Assembly (NCBI GenBank): GCA_003132905.1
Contig: PKZC01000323.1
Location: 35,843 to 40,849, forward strand
DNA: 5,007 bases
Source: Bryobacterales bacterium
GTDB lineage: Bacteria; Acidobacteriota; Terriglobia; Bryobacterales; Bryobacteraceae
Direction: 5' to 3'
The notes under the pieces are model-generated. The model was given only the letters and a program-made list of their open reading frames with translations, searched no databases and had not been told where the DNA came from. Both the position numbers and the translations under genes were made by a program. Positions 1-5,007 of the stretch are shown in pieces; position 1 is the first letter of the stretch, and each line of letters begins with the position of its first letter.

Positions 1-96
1 TCCCGCGCTGTAAGGCAGATTGAACTTCTGCGTCAGCATCGCGACCACTACCGCGATCAGCAGCAGGAAAGCGCCGTTTTGGACAGTCAATTCCAT
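1..96 (-). CDS. Cation:proton antiporter (CPA1-like), N-terminal fragment cut by window edge
   Basis: Reading the minus strand from an ATG at 96 gives 32 residues that stay open to the window edge, beginning MELTVQNGAFLLLIA and ending KFNLPYSAG. A short polar lead, a hydrophobic helix (about residues 9-22), then a basic residue and an LPYS-type turn is the usual start of CPA1/CPA2 sodium:proton antiporters. Such proteins exchange Na+ or K+ for H+ across the inner membrane. Only about the first helix is visible, so the transport core with its ion-binding aspartates cannot be checked. The gene lies 68 bp downstream of the DUF2254 gene on the same strand, so the two may be co-transcribed. No good Shine-Dalgarno sequence precedes the ATG. 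The start is supported by the diverged copy at 1490-1588, which begins at the equivalent MELT. Another polytopic membrane protein remains possible. Confidence 0.72.
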   Translation of the reverse strand, partial: MELTVQNGAFLLLIAVVVAMLTQKFNLPYSAG

Positions 97-125
97 GGAT
101 TGCGGGCACTCGCAAGCATTTTTTC

Positions 126-139
126 ATTAGACCATCTAA
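126..139 (-). promoter_or_regulatory. Possible weak promoter/operator before the antiporter gene
   Basis: On the minus strand a TCTAAT hexamer (131-126) matches five of six bases of a sigma-70 -10 box and lies about 30 bases upstream of the antiporter ATG. It overlaps a 13-bp dyad, TTAGA-TGG-TCTAA (139-127). No convincing -35 box is found at the right spacing, and the dyad arms are only five bases long. This would allow antiporter expression independent of DUF2254, but it is a weak candidate. Confidence 0.2.
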
Positions 140-164
140 GCGTCTGGGGGACAGCGTTCACGGC

Positions 165-1493
165 CTAAGGCGCTGCGGCAGCCGCCAATTTTTCCAGCGC
201 AGCCAGGCGAACGCAGATCGGTCTCACTTCCTCTTCAGTCAGTTCCTCGGAGCAGCCATTCACGATCCGTATTCCTTGCTCATGGAGTTTCAGGCGATAC
301 GTGGGGTCTCCAACGGTCCCAGCAATGTCACCTAGGGCCCTCAACATACGGAGACTGACCGCGACATCGGCCTTTGAGTAAAGGCGTATCTGCTCAAACG
401 CTGAATTCAGCAAACCATCGAAGTCGATCCACGGAATGCTGGCGCGAACGACCCCCGGCGGATCGTACAGCAAAGGAGCCGGCATCTCCCGGGAAGCGAA
501 ACGGATCAGTATCCTGCTCAATTGGTCCACGCAACTGACGCCCGTGCTCGGATCGTTCACCGCAGGCGAGATCGCCTTGAGAGCGATATCGACGATCTGC
601 AAAACTCCGAACTCGATGTCCTGCTGCAAGGTTCTGGATGGGCCTAGGTCAACGGTGTCTAGCAGCTCTTCACGTTGCTCCCCGGAGAGCTGATGCCCCC
701 TGTAAACCATGAAAAGCGCCGTTCCGGCAGGAACGAAGTGTCCTACTCGTCGAACCAAGTGTACTTTCACGTGATACGACTTAGCCAGAGCAACCAACCG
801 CCCGGTGTCGATGAAGCGGATGTAGCCTGACTTGGGGCTCGGGAACGGTGTCTCCCATGTGCTTGGCTCCGCCAGGTGCGGATCGGCCATGGCATTCAGC
901 CGGTGGGGCCATGGCATCATCTCATCAATCATGACTTCTGTTTCTGAGTCAATTCTGTCGACGATGTGGCTGACGCTGATGGACTCCGAAATATGGTGAA
1001 TGAAGAAAAGCAGCCAGGCTACGCAAGCCAGCGCCAGCAGCATCGCGCCCATCACGGTGGCGACCGGCGCGAAAGGCTGCGGCAACATGCGCGCCGCGGG
1101 GAGCGCTGCCATGCAGTAGGAGAAGGTGCCAAGGAATATGCCGAGCGTCCATTGAGTCACGCGGTCTCTGGCAAAACTGACGATGATGCGCGGCGAGAAC
1201 TGCATGGAGGCCAGCGTTAGCGTCATCAGCAGGATCGCGAAAACAATGGAAACCACCGTCATGATGGAAGCTGCGATGCCTCCCAAAATGAATTGCGCTA
1301 CTTGCGGATCGGAGTGGGAAGGGAAGAGCGCCCTCGGCACGATGTCGCTGAGCGCCGGGAAGGTTTCTTCCAGCCAGGACAGGATCGCGCCAGCACAACC
1401 CAGCGTTAGCGCGATAGTCAGCGGGCGTACCAGGAAGCCGCCACGCAGGTTGTATGTGGCTTGGCGCAGCAGCAATCGAAGACGCTTGTTCAT
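165..1493 (-). CDS. DUF2254 family integral membrane protein
   Basis: This 442-residue protein matches my knowledge of the DUF2254 family of predicted membrane proteins, whose biochemical role is not established. Four hydrophobic segments are visible at about residues 22-42, 69-93, 113-133 and 143-166. A soluble C-terminal half of about 270 residues follows. The hallmark stretches are ASMQFSPR (95-102), just after helix 2, and the long conserved block 292-318, which contains DIEFGVLQIVDIALKAISP and then AVNDPSTG. Residues 251-260 (GHFVPAGTAL) resemble a lipoyl- or barwin-like beta turn in which a charged loop is followed by a small-residue turn. The protein ends with an alanine run. Length is typical of the family and there is no frameshift. 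The ATG at 1493 overlaps the stop of the short upstream frame (ATGA, 1493-1490). A GAGG sits only one base before the ATG, too close for a standard Shine-Dalgarno, so initiation may depend on translational coupling. The antiporter next door suggests a role near ion transport (inference). Confidence 0.9.
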   Translation of the reverse strand: MNKRLRLLLRQATYNLRGGFLVRPLTIALTLGCAGAILSWLEETFPALSDIVPRALFPSHSDPQVAQFILGGIAASIMTVVSIVFAILLMTLTLASMQFSPRIIVSFARDRVTQWTLGIFLGTFSYCMAALPAARMLPQPFAPVATVMGAMLLALACVAWLLFFIHHISESISVSHIVDRIDSETEVMIDEMMPWPHRLNAMADPHLAEPSTWETPFPSPKSGYIRFIDTGRLVALAKSYHVKVHLVRRVGHFVPAGTALFMVYRGHQLSGEQREELLDTVDLGPSRTLQQDIEFGVLQIVDIALKAISPAVNDPSTGVSCVDQLSRILIRFASREMPAPLLYDPPGVVRASIPWIDFDGLLNSAFEQIRLYSKADVAVSLRMLRALGDIAGTVGDPTYRLKLHEQGIRIVNGCSEELTEEEVRPICVRLAALEKLAAAAAP

Positions 1494-1588
1494 TCCTCTT
1501 TGTCCCAGTCTAAGCGCACCTCAGACTGAAGTGCGACGACCGTCGCGATGAGAAGCAAAAACGTGCCGTCTTGGGCCGTTAGTTCCAT
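1490..1588 (-). pseudogene. Stump of a second antiporter gene, now a 32-residue frame coupled to DUF2254
   Basis: The minus-strand ATG at 1588 opens a 32-residue frame beginning MELTAQDGTFLLLIATVVAL. Aligned by eye with the antiporter start at 96, 15 of the first 20 residues are identical (MELT, Q, G, FLLLIA, VVA), with about 42 of 60 bases matching. Many differences are in third codon positions, so this looks like an old paralogue under past protein-level selection rather than a fresh duplication. After residue 20 the similarity stops abruptly. An unrelated charged tail (SEVRLDWDKEE) runs into a TGA that overlaps the DUF2254 ATG. The simplest reading is a deletion that removed nearly all of a former antiporter gene and left its start. 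The alternative is a functional short leader or membrane peptide that drives coupled translation of DUF2254. Both ATGs lie in CCATGG. Confidence 0.62.
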
Positions 1589-1612
1589 GGGCAGATCTGA
1601 AATGGATAACAT

Positions 1613-1639
1613 TGACCTTCGGGGAAGCATTGAAGGTCA
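1613..1639. promoter_or_regulatory. 8-bp perfect inverted repeat over the VWA gene start
   Basis: TGACCTTC (1613-1620) is exactly complementary to GAAGGTCA (1632-1639), with an 11-base spacer. The spacer contains GGGGA (1621-1625), the only Shine-Dalgarno-like run near the VWA gene. The TTG that I favour as start (1630-1632) straddles the loop and the 3' arm. As DNA it could be an operator serving both divergent genes. As RNA it could fold into a hairpin that governs access to the start codon. The dyad is visible in the sequence; either role is inference. Confidence 0.4.
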
Positions 1640-2565
1640 TTCTTAGTCTAGCCTTGGTGAGTTTAACCCAGTTCGCCGCGCCGGGTCCGATTTTCGCGCA
1701 GGCGCCCGAGGAGCCATCCCCCATCCGCGTCGACGTGAATGTTGTGAACGTGCTGTGCACGGTGTCTGATAAACGCGGCGCGCTGATCACGGATCTGCAT
1801 AAGGAGGATTTCGAGATCCGCGAGAACGGGCGCAAGCAGGAGATTCGCTATTTCACGCGCGACACGGATCTGCCCTTGACCATCGCTATGTTAATGGACG
1901 TGAGCGGTAGCGTGCGCGAGGCCATTGAAGCAGAGCGCGAGGCGGCGGGCAGGTTTTTCGACGCGGTCCTGCGGCCCACCGATCACGCGCTGCTACTGGG
2001 CTTTTCGAGCACCCTGGTGCTGTGGCAGGATTTTACGTCTTCCCCCGCGCGGCTTCACGGCGCGCTGGCTCAGCTTCACGCCATTCCTTTCCGTGGTCTG
2101 CCCAAAGATGGCCAGCCGATGCCAGGCACCCTGCTTTACGACGCGGTTTATCAAACTGCGATGGGCAAACTGAAGGGCGTTCCGGGACGCAAGATGATGC
2201 TGATTGTTTCCGACGGCTTGGACAACGGCAGCCGGATGCACATGGAAGAGGCGCTCGAAGCAGTGCAGGCGACGAATACGATTGTGTATGGAATTTGCTA
2301 CGACCAAAACTTCTTCGGCTGCGAATTTCTAAAAGGACTTGCCGAGCCCACTGGCGGCCGCATGTTCGACGCCGGCAAAAGGCGGAAATCGCTGAGTGAG
2401 ATTTATAGAACCATCGAGGATGAACTTCGCAGCCAATATGCCATCGGCTACGTGCCGATCAACCAGGAGCACGACGGGAAGTATCGCAAGTTGGAAGTGA
2501 AGGTGGGTCCGAAAGGATTTAGAGTTTCGGTCCGCCGCGGTTACTATGCGCCGGACCGAAATTGA
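1630..2565 (+). CDS. Secreted VWA-domain protein, VWFA-related Acidobacterial family
   Basis: This 311-residue protein has the full layout of the acidobacterial VWFA-related family (TIGR03436 type). A signal peptide (MKVILSLALVSLT..., cleavage near residues 23-25) is followed by a beta-rich lead with the family pattern 'VNVLCTVSD...DLHKEDFEIRENG' (about 39-68). A von Willebrand A domain runs from about 81 to 240. Its metal-ion-dependent adhesion site looks intact: DVSGS (90-94), the threonine of the GT turn (167) and SDG (194-196). It ends with the family tail, RSQYAIGY and then RRGYYAP. VWA domains of this kind bind Mg2+ and mediate protein contacts. The partner here is unknown, and the location is probably periplasmic or extracellular. 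The frame is open back to 1552, so a TTG at 1612 (317 residues) is also possible. I chose the TTG at 1630 because GGGGA precedes it by four bases and it gives a basic signal-peptide start; no in-frame ATG is available. The gene is divergent from the DUF2254 unit. Confidence 0.9.
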   Translation: MKVILSLALVSLTQFAAPGPIFAQAPEEPSPIRVDVNVVNVLCTVSDKRGALITDLHKEDFEIRENGRKQEIRYFTRDTDLPLTIAMLMDVSGSVREAIEAEREAAGRFFDAVLRPTDHALLLGFSSTLVLWQDFTSSPARLHGALAQLHAIPFRGLPKDGQPMPGTLLYDAVYQTAMGKLKGVPGRKMMLIVSDGLDNGSRMHMEEALEAVQATNTIVYGICYDQNFFGCEFLKGLAEPTGGRMFDAGKRRKSLSEIYRTIEDELRSQYAIGYVPINQEHDGKYRKLEVKVGPKGFRVSVRRGYYAPDRN

Positions 2566-2582
2566 TGGGGTGTCCGGGGTTC

Positions 2583-2711
2583 TCAGAAGCGAATCAGACC
2601 CTTGATCTCGACGAAGCGCGGCGAACTGCCCGCGCCTACGAATGAGCCCAAAAGGCTGGTGGGAGGTCCTCGCGTTTGTTTCCCAACAGACCGCGCTATT
2701 TTGCATTCCCA
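2583..2711 (-). pseudogene. Orphan C-terminal tail, possibly of a lost outer-membrane barrel protein
   Basis: A minus-strand frame without any ATG opens just after a TAA (2714-2712) and gives 42 residues, ending GSSPRFVEIKGLIRF and a stop. The final phenylalanine, with V, I, G and I at alternate positions before it, resembles the beta-signal that closes outer-membrane barrels. The 'SPR' just before it is also common at the ends of acidobacterial receptors. With the upstream stop and no start, it could be the end of a gene whose body is gone. I do not recognise the exact family. It may equally be a chance open frame, since the stretch is short and the barrel-end motif is degenerate. Confidence 0.3.
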
Positions 2712-2891
2712 TTACCAAAGACAACTGGCAAGGATTAACAAAACCATTGATTACTTACACATGACTTCCCGTCTGAGAAAGTATTACAAATACATTTTTT
2801 TGTAGCGGCGGGACGGTCAATCTACGAGAAGTTGTAGCAGGAACCACTTTTAGGCGGTGCTTAGCGTGGTAAGCGTTTAAGAAGAACAGGG

Positions 2892-2922
2892 AAAGAAAAG
2901 GGGAACCCTTAGGTTCCCCCTT
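2892..2922 (-). terminator. Rho-independent terminator of the receptor gene
   Basis: On the minus strand GGGGAACC (2919-2912) pairs perfectly with GGTTCCCC (2907-2900) around a four-base loop. Outer A-T pairs lie on either side of a single mismatch. The hairpin is followed by TTTTCTTT. It starts about 30 bases after the receptor stop codon. On the plus strand the hairpin is followed by TTGTAGTTG, a poor U tract, so termination should act mainly on the receptor transcript. Confidence 0.85.
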
Positions 2923-2952
2923 GTAGTTGCGGCCGGCGACCTTGCGGCCAGG

Positions 2953-5007
2953 TCAGAACTGGAACTTCGCGTTCATCTGGATGATCCTTCCCGATACTCC
3001 CGCCGTCTGGAGACTGCCATAGGGACTCGAGAAAGGGTAGATCGTGTTAACAATGTATCCAAAATTGCCCGCTGCCAAGTTACTCTGCGGCAGGTCGAAG
3101 CTCGGGTGGTTCAGGACGTTGAAGAAGTTCGCGCCGATCACCAGGTGAAATCGCTCGGTCAGGTTAAAGTTCTTGTTAATATCCAGATCGGTGTCGAAGT
3201 AACCCGGCCCATGGAAGGCATTCTTGCCCAAATTTCCGAAATTGTTTTGCTGAGCTAACGGCAGGAACTCCGATTGGGTGTAGCATGCCGTATTCGGATC
3301 GGCGCAGCTTGGCAGGTTATTCCCACCGATCCAATCGGACAGGATGCGTGTGGTTGCGATCCCGGATGAATTTTTCACATACTTGCTTCTCAGCGTAGAG
3401 TTGTAGATGTTGAACGGATAGCCCGAATGAGCCAGGAAAGTTCCGGCCACTGTCCATCCGCCCAAGGCCGCTTTGAGAATGCCATGGTCGAAATGTGTCG
3501 GGATGTTCCACACGTAATTCGCGTTGACACTGTGGCGGATGTCGTAATCGGAATTTCCGTACTGCGCGTTTGCCCCGAGCGGACTATAGTCGTAACGATA
3601 GCTGGAAATGCCGGTACCCTGTGCGGCGTTGAACGGTTCCAGACAATTGTTCGAGCAGGTGTCCAATGCATGGCTCCAGGTGTAATTCACCTGGGCGATC
3701 ACGGATTTCATTCGCCACTTGAGCGATCCAGACAGTCCATCGTAGTTAGAGCGGCCGGTTTCGCTTAACTCTCTCACCTCGCCAAAACGCGGATCGGGAA
3801 CAGCCGTCGGCAAGCCGCCAAACCCGGTTGTGCTCCAGGCGTTCTCGAAAGTGTTTTGATTGATTTCGTTCCAGCCGTGATTCCCAACATAATTCACCGA
3901 CAACGTCAGACTGCTGATCAACTGGCGTTCGATCTCGACATTCCATTCTGCATACCGGGCGAGATGGAATTGGTTGGTCTGAGCGTCGAAGTTGGGAATT
4001 GTAAAACCAGGGACCGAAGCCTGCAACTGCGCGAGTGTCGCGCCACTCGCGAAGCCCTGCTGCAGAGCGGCATTCGATGCGGCCGCATTGGTGAAAGCGC
4101 TGCCTGCGACGCCGGGAGCGGCGACCCCAGACTGAACCGTAAAGGATGCCACGTTGGGGGTGTCGACGAAGAAGCGGTCGACAAGAACGCCTTCGAACAT
4201 ATCGGCAAAGAGGCCGCCGCCGGCGCGGATCACGGTCTTGTTGTCGATCGAGTAAGCGATGCCCACACGAGGCTGCGGGATGATGGGGTCAATGCTTCGA
4301 AAGGCATTGTGCAGGCCCACCTGAATCGCACTATTGTAGGGCTGCGAAGGATCGTGGTTCACTTGTTCGAAGGTAGTATTGAATCCGGCGAAGCAGTCGC
4401 GTGCGCAGGTGGGATTACCCGCCCTTTCCAAGCGCAGCGCCAGTGAAACGCTGAATTTAGGTGTTATCTTCCACTGATCCTGACCGTAGAAGCCCACGCT
4501 GTAGAGCCCGATTTTCTCCGCGCCAATCTTGGTAAAGGTCTGTGCATAGGTCGATCCATTGTTGAGGGTTCCATTCAGAAAATCGGTCATGGAATTGAAC
4601 GTCAGCGTTCCGCTGGTTCCGGGGCCGTAGGCGTAATCGCCGACGTCATTGCGCCGGAAATTCACTCCAAACTTGAAATCGTGCCGGCCATGCACATAAG
4701 AGAAGTCGTCCACAATCTGCCACTGCTGGACATTGCGGCCTTGCGGATAATTGTTGTCGCCACTGCCTCCGTTGCCGCCGCCTCCCAAGTTCGTGAAAGG
4801 AGCACCGTTGCTGAATAGAAGAGTGGTTGGAAAAACCGCGAGTGCGGCGGGCAGGTTGGGTGGACCAAACTTAGCGGAATAATACAATCCGGACAGAAGC
4901 AGCTCGTTCACTGCATTGGCGGAAATTGTTCGGGTGTAGCCGGTCTGCGCGGAAAACTGCGGTTGTACGCTGTTGGCGCTGAAGACCGGATTGATGGCAT
5001 CTGTTGA
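2953..5007 (-). CDS. Oar-like TonB-dependent outer-membrane receptor, beta-barrel part (N-terminus outside window)
   Basis: The minus-strand frame is open from the right edge to a TGA at 2955-2953, giving 684 residues of a larger protein. The GTG at 4911 is an internal valine codon, because upstream codons to the edge continue in frame with similar composition (SANAVNELLL). Features match the barrel of acidobacterial Oar/CarboxypepD_reg-type receptors, which move large substrates across the outer membrane with TonB energy. From the first visible residue these are the Q-D-S-G-H-KFG strand pair at about 94-114, RLERAGNPTC (192-201), EWNVEIERQL (354-363), VNYVGNHG (371-378), YTWSHALD (442-449) and NSDYDIRHSVNANYVW (485-500). 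The chain closes with IIQMNAKFQF, a canonical barrel-end signal with terminal phenylalanine. A glycine-rich loop lies at 75-83. Signal peptide, carboxypeptidase-like domain and plug would lie beyond 5007. The substrate cannot be read from the sequence. The gene ends in a strong terminator, so it is the last gene of its transcript. Confidence 0.92.
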   Translation of the reverse strand, partial: STDAINPVFSANSVQPQFSAQTGYTRTISANAVNELLLSGLYYSAKFGPPNLPAALAVFPTTLLFSNGAPFTNLGGGGNGGSGDNNYPQGRNVQQWQIVDDFSYVHGRHDFKFGVNFRRNDVGDYAYGPGTSGTLTFNSMTDFLNGTLNNGSTYAQTFTKIGAEKIGLYSVGFYGQDQWKITPKFSVSLALRLERAGNPTCARDCFAGFNTTFEQVNHDPSQPYNSAIQVGLHNAFRSIDPIIPQPRVGIAYSIDNKTVIRAGGGLFADMFEGVLVDRFFVDTPNVASFTVQSGVAAPGVAGSAFTNAAASNAALQQGFASGATLAQLQASVPGFTIPNFDAQTNQFHLARYAEWNVEIERQLISSLTLSVNYVGNHGWNEINQNTFENAWSTTGFGGLPTAVPDPRFGEVRELSETGRSNYDGLSGSLKWRMKSVIAQVNYTWSHALDTCSNNCLEPFNAAQGTGISSYRYDYSPLGANAQYGNSDYDIRHSVNANYVWNIPTHFDHGILKAALGGWTVAGTFLAHSGYPFNIYNSTLRSKYVKNSSGIATTRILSDWIGGNNLPSCADPNTACYTQSEFLPLAQQNNFGNLGKNAFHGPGYFDTDLDINKNFNLTERFHLVIGANFFNVLNHPSFDLPQSNLAAGNFGYIVNTIYPFSSPYGSLQTAGVSGRIIQMNAKFQF

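Larger units (their letters stand above)
2566..2952. other. Intergenic region between the convergent VWA and receptor genes
   Basis: No intact gene is supported in these 387 bases. The region holds a possible gene remnant on the minus strand (2583-2711), an AT-rich stretch at about 2735-2802 set between GC-rich flanks, and the receptor terminator (2892-2922). A 67-codon plus-strand frame at 2602-2805 has no recognisable protein features. I found no convincing terminator directly after the VWA stop, so its transcript may run into this region. Confidence 0.6.

Noticed and set aside
949..1398. 149-codon minus-strand frame within DUF2254
   Set aside because: It is a shifted frame of the DUF2254 gene, rich in H, R and A, with no coherent protein pattern.
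1571..1610. Possible sigma-70 promoter for the VWA gene (TTGGGC and GGATAAC)
   Set aside because: The two elements are 28 bases apart and each matches poorly, so no functional promoter can be claimed.
1521..1835. 104-codon minus-strand frame across the VWA start
   Set aside because: It is antisense to the VWA coding region and to the better-supported stump frame, with no family resemblance.
2602..2805. 67-codon plus-strand frame after the VWA gene
   Set aside because: It has no recognisable protein features and runs through the AT-rich island. A minus-strand reading of the same bases gives a more protein-like end.
2927..2949. TTGCGGCC direct repeat and GGCCG/CGGCC hairpin near the receptor stop
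   Set aside because: Arms are five bases with a nine-base loop and no U tract. The adjacent hairpin at 2892-2922 is the convincing terminator.
3856..4446. Long 196-codon plus-strand open frame opposite the receptor gene
   Set aside because: It lies wholly antisense to a well-supported barrel protein and shows no domain, signal peptide or ribosome-binding site. It is a by-product of GC-rich codon use on the other strand.
4909..4911. GTG at 4911 as the start of the receptor
   Set aside because: The frame stays open to the window edge with similar residue composition, and the family requires a signal peptide, carboxypeptidase-like domain and plug upstream. The GTG is an internal valine.

Overview
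The window looks like a piece of an Acidobacteriota chromosome, probably from a soil or subsurface lineage. Two genes point there. One is a secreted von Willebrand factor A protein with the layout of the 'VWFA-related Acidobacterial domain' family. The other is a very large Oar-like TonB-dependent outer-membrane receptor of the type that is heavily expanded in that phylum. This assignment comes from recognising protein families by eye, not from a search.

Layout from left to right. (1) At 1-96 (minus) are the first 32 codons of a cation:proton antiporter, cut by the window edge. (2) At 165-1493 (minus) is a complete four-helix DUF2254 membrane protein, in the same orientation and 68 bp upstream of the antiporter. 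(3) At 1490-1588 (minus) is a 32-residue reading frame whose first 20 residues are a diverged copy of the antiporter N-terminus. It overlaps the DUF2254 start by ATGA and is best read as the stump of a second antiporter gene. (4) At 1630-2565 (plus, divergent) is the secreted VWA protein, with an 8-bp perfect inverted repeat around its probable ribosome-binding site and TTG start. (5) The region 2566-2952 has no intact gene. It holds a minus-strand open tail that could be the end of a lost outer-membrane protein (2583-2711), an AT-rich stretch, and a clear Rho-independent terminator (2892-2922). (6) From 2953 to the right edge (minus) runs most of the receptor's beta-barrel; its signal peptide, carboxypeptidase-like domain and plug lie outside the window.

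How they may work together: the DUF2254 protein and the antiporter(s) form a probable ion-transport unit in the inner membrane. The VWA protein and the receptor belong to the periplasm/outer-membrane side, are convergent, and need not be functionally linked. I see no CRISPR array, RNA gene, transposase or defence system. The most interesting signals are the antiporter stump in front of DUF2254, the dyad over the VWA start, and the orphan tail at 2583-2711. Together they suggest that gene loss or rearrangement has shaped the segment around the VWA gene.
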